Below are positions 24,601 through 37,000 of a stretch of DNA of 64,000 bases, in pieces. Origin of the DNA: Anaeramoeba ignava. Taxonomy: Eukaryota; Metamonada; Anaeramoebidae. The position numbers and the translations under genes were made by a program. Within the stretch, counting starts at the first letter, position 1, and each line of letters opens with the position of its first letter. Location: assembly GCA_028826165.1 (NCBI GenBank), contig JAPDFW010000089.1, positions 186,001-250,000 on the forward strand, read 5' to 3'. Below the pieces are notes generated by a model. That model had not been told where the DNA came from. It saw only the letters and a list, made by a program, of their open reading frames with translations, and made no database searches.

Positions 24601-26095
24601 ATAAATAATTTATTAATTTTATAAATAATTTAATAAATAATTTTATAAATAATTTTATAAATAATTTTATATTTAATTTTATATATAATTTTATAAATAA
24701 TTTTATAAATAATTTTATAAATAATTTTATAAATAATTTTATAAATAATTTTATAAATAATTTTATATAATTTTATAAATAATTTTATAATTAATTTTAT
24801 AAATAATTTTATAAATAATTTAATAAATAATTTAATAAATAATTTTATATTTAATTTTATATTTAATTTTATATTAAATTTTATAAATAATTTTATAAAT
24901 AATTTTTATAAAATAATTTTATAAATAATTTTATAAATAATTTAAATAATTTTATATTTAATTTAATAAATAATTTTATAAATAATTTAATAAATAATTT
25001 AATAAATAATTTAATAAATAATTTTAATAAATAATTTTATAAATAATTTTATAAAATAATTTTATATTTAATTTAATAAATAATTTTATATATAATTTTA
25101 TAAATAATTTTATAAATAATTTTATAAATAATTTTATATTTAATTTTATATTTAATTTTATATATAATTTTATATATAATTTTATAATTAATTTTATAAT
25201 TAATTTTATAATTAATTTTATAAATAATTTTATAAATAATTTTATAATTAATTTTATAATTAATTTTATATCAAAAAAAAGATATTTTGTTGGAAGATTT
25301 GGCTGGTTTGGTGTTCCAAAAGAATCAATAAAATCACAACCTCTAAGTGCATTTGGAATAATCTTTGGAATTGGAACTTTAATTACATTTTTCTTTATAA
25401 AACCAAATCTCAACAAAAACAAAACTTTCGAAAAAATAGATAAACAAAATAATCAAGAAAACGAAAATCAAGAAAATAAAGAAATAATTATCGAAAATCA
25501 AACAGACTCAGAAAATCAAAACACCGAAAACACAATTAATCCGAGCGAAAGAACACCATTTTTACTTCAAGTAGAAGAAAGAATTCGAAAAAGTAACGAG
25601 AATAGAATTCTTCTTTCAATCCGAAGATTGGACAAAAAAACAAAGCACATTCTTGGAGTAGGACTTGCAACATTCATAGGACTTTTATACGGAGTGAATT
25701 TAGTCCCAATGAAAATTTGGACTAACCAACATCCTTCAGCGGGTCTTTTTGATTTTATATTCTCACAATTCACAGGAATATTTTTCTCAAGTACAATTGT
25801 AATGGTCATTTACTCAATCCTTTCAAAACCAATTTATCCAATGTCCGTTTTCTTCCCAAGCTTCATTTCAGGTATTTTCTGGGCAATTGCTTGCGCATCT
25901 TGGGTCATTTCAACTGCAAAATTGGGATTTGTTGTTGGTTACCCAATTGTTGTTGTTGGCCCTATTTTTATCACTTCAATTTGGAGTATTTTGTACTTCA
26001 AAGAAATTCGTGGAAAACGAAACTTCTTATTTTTATCTGCTTCCTATCTTTTGTTGGTTCTATCAATTACATTCCTTATTTTATCAAGAACTTAA
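21645..26095 (+). CDS. TMEM144: TMEM144-like multi-pass membrane transporter
   Basis: Two exons, 21645-21955 and 25282-26095, join in phase 2 to 374 aa. Family features: 'IAALFFGTNYVPVNRI' at the first membrane segment, 'QWFMCSGIEFVG', 'GGMFWTIGNLCVPII', and across the splice 'LLMGYFVGRFGWFGVP', which matches the TMEM144 motif. The second half repeats the fold ('GVGLATFIGLLYGVNLVPM', 'FISGIFWAIACASWVIS', 'GYPIVVVGPI'). About ten membrane segments are seen, with an Asn/Glu-rich loop in the middle. TMEM144 belongs to the drug/metabolite transporter superfamily and is thought to move carbohydrates; the substrate is unproven. The donor GTTTGC is weak, but the joined frame supports it. The single intron is 3326 bases. 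Confidence 0.88.
21956..25281. repeat. TMEM144 giant intron, 12-bp TTTTATAAATAA repeat
   Basis: A 3.3 kb intron composed almost entirely of TTTTATAAATAA and one-step variants (TTTTATATTTAA, TTTTATAATTAA). The outer parts keep a regular 12-bp period. The central part (about 23200-24600) is irregular, with many one-base insertions and deletions. Confidence 0.92.
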
Positions 26096-26220
26096 TAGAG
26101 TTTTTTTTATCTTCATTTCTTTATTTAAACTCCTTTTCTCTTTCTTTCTTTCTCTTTCTTTCTTTTTCTTTCAAAAATATTCGTTTTCTTGAAAATGGAA
26201 AATAAAATTTTTTTTAATTT

Positions 26221-26283
26221 TTTCATTTTTCATTTTTCATTTTTCATTTTTATTGAAATATAAAATAGAATTTTAGTTGTTGA
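26221..26283 (+). promoter_or_regulatory. Initiator-like TCATTT array of OLA1
   Basis: Four consecutive TTTTTCA units in sense orientation (26221-26250) lie 30-60 bases before the OLA1 start codon. Confidence 0.55.
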
Positions 26284-29200
26284 ATGGAAAAAAAAGATCC
26301 AAAAGAAATTCCACGAAATTTATTTGGAAGAGTTTCCGGAAATTTAAAAATGGGATTAGTAGGTTTAGCGAATGTTGGGAAGTCACTTACATTTAATACA
26401 TTAACGAAGATGCAAGTACCAACAGAAAACTTTCGTAAAAATGAATAAAAAAATTAAATTAAAAATTGAATAAAAAAATTGAATAAAAAAATTAAATTAA
26501 AAATTAAATTAAAAAATTAAATTAAAAAATTTATTTGTTAATAAAATATCAATTATAGCTTATTGTACTATTGATCCAACAACAGCAAGATGTGAAGTAC
26601 CAGATGAACGGTTTGTAGATTTATGCAAGATGTATAAACCCGCAAGAGAAATTCCAGCATATTTAAATATTACAGATATTGCAGGTCTTGTTCGAGGAGC
26701 GCATAAAAATGTTGGATTGGGAAATGCTTTTCTTAGTCATATTCGTGAAGTTGATGGTGTTTTCCAAATTGTTAGAACATTTCGTGATGAAACTGTTTCT
26801 CATGTTGAAGGTACTTTGGATGCTGTTCGTGATATTCAAATTGTTGAGGATGAACTTCGTCTTAAAGATTTAGAAACAATTGAAAAGAAAAAAAATTCTC
26901 TTGGAAGACATGCTGAAAATTCAAATGATAAAAGGATTAAACAAGAATATGTATTTAAATCCAAAATAATATTTAATTTCAAAATAATATTTAATTATAA
27001 AATAATATTTAATTACAAAATAATATTTAATTATAAAATAATATTTAATTACAAAATAATATTTAATTACAAAATAATATTTAATTACAAAATAATATTT
27101 AATTACAAAATAATATTTAAATGCAAAATAATATTTAATTACAAAATAATATTTAAATATAAATTAATATTTAAATATAAAATAATATTTAATTATAAAT
27201 TAATATTTAAATCCAAAATAATATTTAAATACAAAATAATATTTAATTACAAAATAATATTTAATTATAAAATAATATTTAATTACAAAATAATATTTAA
27301 TTACAAAATAATATTTAATTACAAAATAATATTTAAATTACAAAATAATATTTAATTACAAAAATAATATTTAAATTACAAAATAATATTTAATTACAAA
27401 ATAATATTTAATTATAAAATAATATTTAAATACAAAATAATATTTAAATATAAAATAATATTTAATTATAAAATAATATTTAATTATAAATAATATTTAA
27501 ATTATAAAATAATATTTAATTACAAAATAATATTTAATTACAAAATAATATTTAATTACAAAATAATATTTAATTATAAAATAATATTTAATTACAAAAT
27601 AATATTTAAATACAAAATAATATTTAAATATAAAATAATATTTAATTACAAAATAATATTTAAATATAAAATAATATTTAATTACAAAATAATATTTAAT
27701 TATAAAATAATATTTAAATACAAAATAATATTTAATTACAAAATAATATTTATTTACAAAATAATATTTAATTACAAAAATAATATTTAAATTCAAAATA
27801 ATATTTTAAATACAAAAATAATATTTAAATACAAAATAATATTTATTTACAAAATAATATTTAATTACAAAATAATATTTAATTACAAAATAATATTTAA
27901 TTACAAAAATAATATTTAATTACAAAATAATATTTAATTACAAAATAATATTTAATTACAAAATAATATTTAATTACAAAATAATATTTAATTACAAAAT
28001 AATATTTAATTACAAAATAATATTTAATTACAAAATAATATTTAATTACAAAATAATATTTAATTACAAAAATAATATTTAATTACAAAATAATATTTAA
28101 TTACAAAAAATAATATTTAATTACAAAATAATATTTAATTACAAAAATAATATTTAAATACAAAATAATATTTAATTACAAAATAATATTTAATTACAAA
28201 ATAATATTTAATTACAAAATAATATTTAATTACAAAATAATATTTATTTACAAAATAATATTTAATTACAAAATAATATTTAATTACAAAATAATATTTA
28301 ATTACAAAATAATATTTAATTACAAAATAATATTTAATTACAAAATAATATTTAAATACAAAATAATATTTAATTACAAAATAATATTTATTTACAAAAT
28401 AATATTTAATTACAAAATAATATTTATTTACAAAATAATATTTATTTACAAAATAATATTTAAATACAAAATAATATTTAAATACAAAATAATATTTATT
28501 TACAAAATAATATTTATTTACAAAATAATATTTAATTACAAAAATTAGCAAATGCTTTGCACAATTTCAGAATTTTTGGAAGAGAAAAAACAAGCTATTA
28601 GAGTTGGAAAATGGGATGAACATGAATTTGAATATATTAATTCTCTTTTCTTACTTACAGCTAAACCAACAGTTTATTTGATCAATTTGTCTGAGAAAGA
28701 ATATCTTAATAAAAGATCTAAATGGTTAAAACCTGTTAAAGATTATGTTGATTCAAGAACAGCTGAACCTATTATTCCATATTGTGCTAAACTTGAAGCT
28801 GAATATGCAGCTTTGAGTGATGATGAGAAACAGAAAAAAATGCCTAATTTTGTTTCTGCTCTTAAGAAGATTATTAAGGTATTTAACAATATTTAAAATA
28901 AAAATATTCAAATAAAATATTAAAATTAAAATATTCAAAATAAAATATTCAAATCAAATATTTAAATTAAATATTCAAATTAAATATTCAAATCAAATAT
29001 TCAAATTAAATATTCAAATTAAATATTCAAATTAAATATTCAAATTAAATATTCAAATCAAATATCCAAATTAAATATTCAAAATAAAATTAAATATTCA
29101 AATTAAATATTTAAATTAAATATTCAAAATTAAATATTCAAATCAAATATCCAAAATAAAATTAAATATTCAAAATAAAATTAAATATTCAAATATTCAA

Positions 29201-30139
29201 ATTAAATATTCAAAATAAAATATTCAAATCAAATATTCAAATATTCAAATTAAATATTCAAATTAAATATTTAAAATTAAATAAAAATATCCAAATTAAA
29301 AATCAAATTAAATATTCAAATCAAATATTCAAAATAAAATATTCAAAATAAAATATTCAAATTAAATATTCAAATTAAATATTCAAATCAAATATTCAAA
29401 TTAAATATTCAAATTAAATATTCAAATTAAATATTCAAATTAAATATTCAAATCAAATATCCAAATTAAATATTCAAAAATAAAATTAAATATTCAAATT
29501 AAATATTTAAATTAAATATTCAAAATTAAATATTCAAATCAAATATCCAAAATAAAATTAAATATTCAAAATAAAATTAAATATTCAAATATTCAAATTA
29601 AATATTCAAAATAAAATATTCAAATCAAATATTCAAATATTCAAATTAAATATTCAAATTAAATATTTAAAATTAAATAAAATATCCAAATTAAAATCAA
29701 ATTAAATATTCAAATCAAATATTCAAAATTAAATATTTAGATTGGATATTCAACTTTAGATTTAATTCATTTCTTTACTGTTGGAGAAGATGAAGTTAAA
29801 TGTTGGACAATTAGAGTAATTTCCATTTAAATTAATTTACCAGAATTTATATAAATTTTAATTATAATTTTCTTTCTTTTATTTTAAACAATTTTTTTTT
29901 GTTAGAATGGAACAAAAGCACCAAAAGCAGCTGGTACAATTCATACAGATTTTGAAAAAGGATTTGTTGCAGCAGAAGTTATGGCTTATGATGATTTGAA
30001 ACAACATGGATCAGAATTAGAAGTTAAAAATTCTGGTAAAAAGAAAACACAAGGAAAGAATTATGTTGTTTTAGATGGAGATATTATTCATTTTAAAACA
30101 AATGTTCGTTCAGGAGCAAAATCAAAGAAAAAGAAATAA
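26284..30139 (+). CDS. OLA1: OLA1, Obg-like ATPase 1 (YchF family)
   Basis: Five exons, 26284-26434, 26559-26950, 28549-28878, 29741-29815 and 29906-30139, join to 393 aa (human OLA1 is 396). The P-loop is 'GLANVGKS'. Also present are '[20 protein letters not shown]', '[20 protein letters not shown]', the OLA1-specific G4 replacement 'NLSEKEY', and the C-terminal TGS domain ('[20 protein letters not shown]', '[18 protein letters not shown]', '[10 protein letters not shown]'). YchF/OLA1 proteins bind ribosomes, prefer ATP over GTP, and act in translation and stress control. Two of the four introns are large tandem repeats, and the second stays open in frame for about 135 codons past the donor. 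Confidence 0.97.
26951..28548. repeat. OLA1 intron 2, 18-bp repeat
   Basis: A 1.6 kb intron built from AAAATAATATTTAATTAC (18 bp) and variants in which ATTAC becomes ATAC or TTTAC. Single extra A residues appear around 27340-28150, away from the flanking exons. Confidence 0.92.
28879..29740. repeat. OLA1 intron 3, 13-bp repeat with a ~400-bp internal duplication
   Basis: The basic unit is ATTCAAATTAAAT with variants. A block at about 28950-29305 recurs at about 29350-29703 with the same order of variants, offset by about 396 bases and differing mainly in A-run length. Confidence 0.85.
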
Positions 30140-30487
30140 TTCTTTCAAACATTTAAATTCAAAATCAAATTTAAATTCAAATTCAAAATTCAAATTCAAA
30201 ATCAAAATCAAAATCAAAATCAAATTCAAAATTAAATTCAAAATTAAATTCAAATTCAAAATCAAATTCAAAATCAAATTCAAAATTAAATTTAAATTCA
30301 AAATTAAATTCAAAATTCAAAATCAAAATTAAATTCAAATTCAAAATTAAAATCAAATTCAAATTCAAAATCAAATTCAAAATCAAAAATTCATCTTTTT
30401 TTTTTCAACAAGAAAAATTCAAATTAAAAAATATTTTTTGATTCTTTTTTTATTGTTGTTGTTGTTGTTTTTATTGTTGTTTTTCTT
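30140..30487. repeat. Convergent spacer OLA1/GPCPD1 with AAATTC/AAAATC hexamers
   Basis: Directly after the OLA1 stop there are about 240 bases of AAATTC, AAAATC and AAAATT hexamers (30148-30390), then plain T-rich sequence to the GPCPD1-like stop codon. Confidence 0.8.
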
Positions 30488-33400
30488 TTAAATTTGTTTT
30501 TCATTTTTTTGAATTAAGCATAAACCAGAAACTTTATCACCAATAACTCCATCAACATGATATTTGTGTTGAGCTAAAACATTTTCAAGTTTATTATTAT
30601 CTTCACCCCAAGTTAATAACATTAAACCAGCATCATGAATAGTTTTAACTACACTCCAATCTTCTAAAATTTGAGTAGAATTTCCAACAATACCAGTTAA
30701 AGAAAGAGAAGAAGCAAACTGAATAGCTCCACTAAAATAATAAATATTAAATATTAAATAATAAATATTAAATATAAATATTAAATATAAATAATAAATA
30801 ATAAATATTAAATATTAAATATTAAATATTAAATAATAAATAATAAATATTAAATATAAAATAATAAATATTAAATATTAAATAATAAATATTAAATATT
30901 AAATTAAATATTAAATATTAAATATAAATATTAAATATTAAATATTAAATATAAAATATTAAATATTAAATATAAAATATTAAATATAAAAAATATTAAA
31001 TAATAAAATAATAAATATTAAATATTAAATAATAAATATTAAATATTAAATATTAAATAATAAATATTAAAATTAAATATTAAAATTAAATATTAAATAT
31101 TAAAATTAAAATTAAATAAATAAAATATTAAATATTAAATATTAAATATTAAATAATAAATATTAAATATTAAATAATAAATATTAAATAATAAATATTA
31201 TATATTAAATATTATATTAAATATTAAATATTAAATAATAAATATTAAATAATAAATAATAAATAATAAATAATAAATAATAAATATTAAATATTAAATA
31301 TTAAATATTAAATATTAAAATATTAAATATTAAATATTAAATATTAAATATTAAATATTATATATTAAATATTATATTAAATATTAAATATTAAATAATA
31401 AATATTAAATAATAAATAATAAATAATAAATATTAAATAATAAATATTAAATATTAAATATTAAATATTTATTTTAATATTAAAACAAACTTCAAGGATT
31501 CTGTTAATGGATTTGTCCCTTTTTCAACTGAATCACCTGTTAAAAAGAAAACAGGAATAAAAGGTTGTTTTACTGTAAGTAATAAACAAATTTCAGGATC
31601 AAAAGAACTAAAGAAAACTTTGCGAATAGGTAGTTTTTTTTGGATACTTCTTTGAGTTTCTTTAAAAACAACTTTAAGTACTTTATTCACAACTTTATTT
31701 CTTGTTGGATATTTTGCTGGAATATTTGCAAGTTCTTCAGAAGATTGAGGATATTTAACTTCAATATTAAAACCTACACCTGAATCTAATGAACGAAAAA
31801 CTTCACTAAGATTAATATAAGAATCTTTAAGAACTGCATTTTCTTTCTTTTCACGAAAAACCATTTGAGTCATTGTTTTTGATTTTCTTAGAGTTGAGTC
31901 TTGATTTGGTGATTGATTTAGTATTTGATTTAGTGTTTGATTTGGAAAGGCATTTGGAAAGTGACTTATTATTTGATTTGAATTTTGATTTGAATTTTGA
32001 TTTGAATTTTGATTTTCTTCTTTCTTCTTTTTTCGAGTTTTTTTTTGTTTATTTAAACCAACAAATTCATCTTCAGTAAGTTGAGAAATCAAAACATTAA
32101 ACGGAGAGCAATGCTTCATTAAAACAGGAATATAAAAGTCATGGGCAACTACAATCTTGCCATCTCTTGTAATTTGGACATCAAATTCAATGAACTTAAT
32201 GCCTTTCTTTGCAGCAACTTGGAATGAAAGAAGGGTATTTTCTTGTATTCGAGATTGGGATTTATTTGATCCAAATCCACGATGTCCGATAAGTGGCTGG
32301 TCTTTTGTTTCCGAAAGCTTCCAAACATTTCTGCCAACTTGAGAAAGATCATGTTTTGGAATTTTGACAGGATCAATCAACATAAAACAAAAAGAAATTT
32401 CACCAACTGGAACTAATGTTGCTGGATCGATCAAACATTGTGTTAGATAACCTGATTTGTGGTCGAATAACTGGCCCAAAGTGATAGTAGCTGTGCCTAT
32501 TAAGCCTTTTGTTTTATGGATGACTGAAAAATAAAAGTGGAATGATTGATCCAAATCAATTTCGGTTGAAAATAAAAAAATTCCGGCTATTTTTTTTGAT
32601 TCCAAATCAACATCTTGGAATTTTTCGTTTTTGAAATAGCATTTAATCTCATATTCTTCATCTTGGGTTATATCAAATGATTTTGGCAGATGAAATAGTG
32701 TTATTGGTTGTGAATAACCAAAGCCTTCTTTTTTTTGTAATCGAATCCATATTAAATTTTTGTCTTGAAGCCAAGTTTCCATTACAAATTGTTTTTCTGT
32801 TGGAATATCAAGAAGTTTTCCAAAAGTTCCATCGTTTATTGTTTCTTTTGCTTTTGTTGGTAGGATTTTTCTGTTTTCTGGGAGTGATTCCCATTTGAGG
32901 AGTTTTTCGTTTGATTTGATAATGTATTTGTATTCTATGAGAGTATTTCTGTTTAAAAGTATTTTTGTTTTCCATTTTGGGAAGCTTTGAAGAGATAAGT
33001 TTAAAATTTAAAATAAATTTAATAAATAAATTTAAAATAAATTTAAGATAAATTTAAGATAAATTTATAAATAAAATTTTAAATAAGATAAATAAATAAA
33101 TTTAAAAAAAGATAAAAAAAATTTAAAATAAATTTATAAATAAATTTATAAATTTATAAAAATTTATAAATAAATTTGTAAATAATTTTTAAATAAATTT
33201 AAAATAAATTTATAAATAAATAATTTTAAATAAAAAATAAATTTGTAAATAAATTTGTAAATAAATTTTTAATAAATTTATAAATAAATTTATAAATAAA
33301 TTTAAAATATAAATTTAAATTTAAATAAATTTTTAAAATAAATAAAATAAATTTAATAAATTTATAAAATTTTGTAAATAAATTTAAATAAATTTATAAA

Positions 33401-34004
33401 TAAATTTGTAAATAATTTTTATAGATAAATTTAAGATAAATTTAAATAAATAAATTTAATAAATAAATTTTATAAATAAATTTGTGCAAATAAATTTAAA
33501 TAAATTTAAGATAAATTTATAAATAATTTTTAAAATAAAATAAATTTTGTAAAAATAAATAAATAAATTTAAAATAAATTTTAAAATAAATTTTTATAAA
33601 TAAATTTAAATAAATTTAAAATAAATTTAAATAATTTAAAATAAATTTGTAAATAAATAAATTTTAAAATAAATAAATAAATTTAAATAAATAAATTTAT
33701 AAATAAATAAATTTTAAATAAATAAATAAATAAAATAAATAAATTAAATAAATAAATAATTTTTGTAAATAATTTTATAAATAAATTTGTAAAAATTTGT
33801 AAATAAATTTGTAAATAAATTTTGTAAATAATTTTTATAAATAAATTTAAGTTACTCTTCTGTTGCTGTTGTTAATAATACTGCTTTGTTTGGATCCCAT
33901 TCTCCAAGTTCAGGTGCATCTCCAACAATACAAATAACTTCTCCAAGTTTTGTATCCTTCTTTTCAATTATAAATTCAACTTTACTTTTTTCAATTTCAT
34001 CCAT
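30488..34004 (-). CDS. GPCPD1: GPCPD1-like glycerophosphodiester phosphodiesterase with starch-binding domain
   Basis: Exons 34004-33856, 32984-31491 and 30731-30488 join in phase to 628 aa. The N-terminus is a CBM20 starch-binding domain ('CIVGDAPELGEWDPNKAVLL', 'NRNTLIEYKYIIKSNEKLLK'). The GDPD catalytic domain shows 'LIGHRGFGSN', 'QENTLLSFQVAAKKGIKFIE', 'FDVQITRDGKIVVAHDF', 'VGFNIEVKYP', 'VFFSSFDPEIC' and 'LLTWGEDNN', so the HR, E-D and H catalytic positions are present. The CBM20-GDPD order is that of GPCPD1/GDE5, which cleaves glycerophosphocholine to glycerol-3-phosphate and choline. A Gln/Asn/Ser insert interrupts the catalytic domain near 31930-32030. Introns 1 and 2 are filled with repeats. 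The start lies 64 bases from the stop of the next gene upstream. Confidence 0.92.
30732..31490. repeat. GPCPD1-like intron 2, ATTAAAT repeat with duplication
   Basis: ATTAAAT and AATAAAT units throughout. A segment containing TATATTAAATATTATATTAA occurs at 31201 and again at 31361, so a block of about 160 bp is duplicated. Confidence 0.88.
32985..33855. repeat. GPCPD1-like intron 1, TAAATTTATAAA repeat
   Basis: About 870 bases of irregular AAATAAATTTATA and AAATAAATTTGTA units inside the CBM20 coding region. It contains many small indels. Confidence 0.85.
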
Positions 34005-34050
34005 TTTTATTAATTAAAAAAAAATGAAAAAAAAAAATGAGAAAAATTTT
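34005..34050 (-). promoter_or_regulatory. Initiator-like element of the GPCPD1-like gene
   Basis: On the minus strand, two TCATTT elements in T runs lie 10-40 bases before the start codon, inside the very short gap to the ankyrin-BTB gene. Confidence 0.5.
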
Positions 34051-34068
34051 ATTTTTTTAAATTGATTT

Positions 34069-37000
34069 TTATTGATGAAATTTTGCTTTATAAAATAAAA
34101 GTTTTGAATTCTTATTAAGTTGAAAAAAATCTTGAAAAAAATTCAAATCAAATTCTTCCAAAAACTTTTGATTTGCTTTTCTATTTTTGCTAATCAAAAA
34201 ATCATTGCTGGTAATTTCATCAAAATAAAGAAACTTAATCAATAAATTAATAGCATTAAATGATTTTTCTGTAAAATCTTTTGATCTGTTTGAATCATCT
34301 TGAACTAAAATGAACATTTCCCGAAATAATTGACTTCGTGCTTCAAGAATAAACTTATGAACCCTCACCTCCTTTTCACAAACTTCAATCACAAAATCTT
34401 TTCCATCTTGATCATAATATAGTTGCTTAATATCTTCTTTGAAGGATCTTTTATTTTGTTGATCAATCCCAAATTCATCAAAAATTGGTTTTAATAAAAT
34501 TTGATCTTCTTTTTTCATTATTCCGTTATAAACCCATAAAAGAAATTTCTTGATGTTTTCTCGCGAATATTTCTTGAGAATGTGGTCTGCAATTTCTGCC
34601 TTTTTTCCTGTTCTATATTCAATTAAAAATCGATGAACTAAATATTTTGAAATTTGAAAATCTGTCAATTCTTTTCTTTTGAAAATTCCTTTAAAATCAT
34701 CATAAAAAGATGATCCTGTTTGAAAGGCTAATTTTAATAGTGGATTTCGTGTATAATCACTTGGCATTTTGTTGTTCAAATCATATACATTTGGATCTAT
34801 TCCTTTTCCAATTAAAAAATCCACTATTTTTTCCATTTCATCAATTTTCTCACAAGAATTCATTGCTAAAAAATGAAAAACACTTCTTTTCTGAGAATTT
34901 CATTCAAATCATTTTTGTTTGTATTCCATTTATTAGCCCAAAAATACTCATTACATTTCTATTCAAATAAAAACCGTACTTGATTCTAATTGATAATTTT
35001 TGTTAAATAAAATTCTTTTTTCTTTTATATTTATTTTTTTTACATCTTCTTCAATTGGAAATTCATTTTCAAATGCATATTTAATCATTTCATATGTAAT
35101 TCCTCGGTTTTGACAAATAAAATGAAATGCGTTTTGCTTTAATTTTCAAGGAATTTAATTTTTAATTTAATTTGAATTTTAATAAAATACTTTTTGTTTT
35201 TACTTTCTAAAAATTCTTTTTGAATGAATAATTGCAAAAGAAAAAGATATAAATATTTTATTTATTATTTACAAACTTATAAAAAAATTATTTAAATTTT
35301 TCACTTTAATTCTCCAAAAACCAGAAAAAAACTTTACTAACTAAAAAAGAAAAAAAATCAATTTAATCAATTTAATCAATTTAATCAATTTAATCAATTT
35401 AATCAATTTAATCAATTTAATCAATTTAATCAATTTAATCAATTTAATCAATTTAATCAATTTAATCAATATTTACTCTCTAATTTAAAAAAGAGAATTA
35501 AGTTTAAAATTTAACTAAAAGGAAAATAAACTTTTTTTTTATTAATACTGTTTTAAAATGAATTCCTGCTTTATTTTGGATACAAAATTTCAAAATATCT
35601 TCATTTAAAAATATATTTTGACATAAATACATAAATGGTGTACACTAAAATTAAAATTAAAATTAAAATCAAAATCAAAATCAAAATCAAAATCAAAATC
35701 AAAATTAAAATCAAAATTAAAATCAAGAACAATTTAAAAATTTATATTTAAAAATCTATTGAATTTACATCCTTTATCCAAAATCAAAATATAAATCAAA
35801 ATCAAAATCTATAAAAAAATATAGAAAATACATGCTTTTTTATATAAATTTTTTATATAAATTTAATTTCGGATATTTTTTTTGAATTGTTTTTTTTTAC
35901 ATCCTAATAATAATAATAATAATGAAAATCAAAATGAAAATCAAAATATTTGTTTTAAATTCTTAATTATTCAATAATTTTTGTTTGATTTATTATTTAT
36001 TTATTTTTTACATCAAGAACATTAATATTTGCTTTGATTTTCAAAACAAATTTGAATCATTTCTTTATTTATTGATTGATTTTTACATAATACATGAAAT
36101 GGAGTCATCTATTAATAAACAAAAAATAGAATGAGTTTTTTTTTTTAAGAAGAAAAGTTTGTTTTGTTATTAAAAAATTACTCTCTAAAAATAAAAGATG
36201 TTATAAAATTGATTTCAATCTCCTTTTCCTTTGTTGTTGAAAATGAATAATTTTAATATTATATTTACTTTCTTTTTTAAATTTAAAATACAAAATTAAA
36301 TTTAAAATTCAAAATTAAATTTAAAATACAAAATTTAAAATTAAATTACATACTAAGAAAATGAAGTTTTTTGTTATATTTTTGTTATATTTTTAACACA
36401 AAAAAAAGAGTAATTAATTTTTTTACAAATTGTAAATTAATATCTGCTTCATTTTTCAAACAAAATGAAAGTATTTCAGGAGTAATTGAATAATTTTGGC
36501 ATAAAAAATGAAAAGGAGTTGGTAAATCTTGAGAAGTCTAAATTTAAATTTAAATTTAAATTTAAAATCAAATAAATTTTTTTGATTTTTTTGATTCAAT
36601 TACATCTTTATCATTTAAATGTTTTCCTAATTCAAGAAAAAATTGAATTAATTCTATTGAGATTATTTTTTGTTGAACAAGAAAAATGAAAGGATCTGGC
36701 TAATTATAAAGTAATTTAATTGAATGAAATTTAATAATTTGGGATTTAAATCATAATAAAAAGATATTTACATACTTTTAAAAAAATTTAAAATTAAAAT
36801 TTAAATTTAAAAAAATAATAATAATAATAATAATCAAACTTGTTTAAAATTAACATTTTTTTCCTTTAAATATTTTAAATTTTCAACTGATAAATGTGGA
36901 TTTCTACAATAAAAATGAATTAAATTTAACTATAATAATAAAATTAATAAATAAATAATTTTTGAATTTTGAAATTAAGTTTTACTCGCTAAATTTTCAA

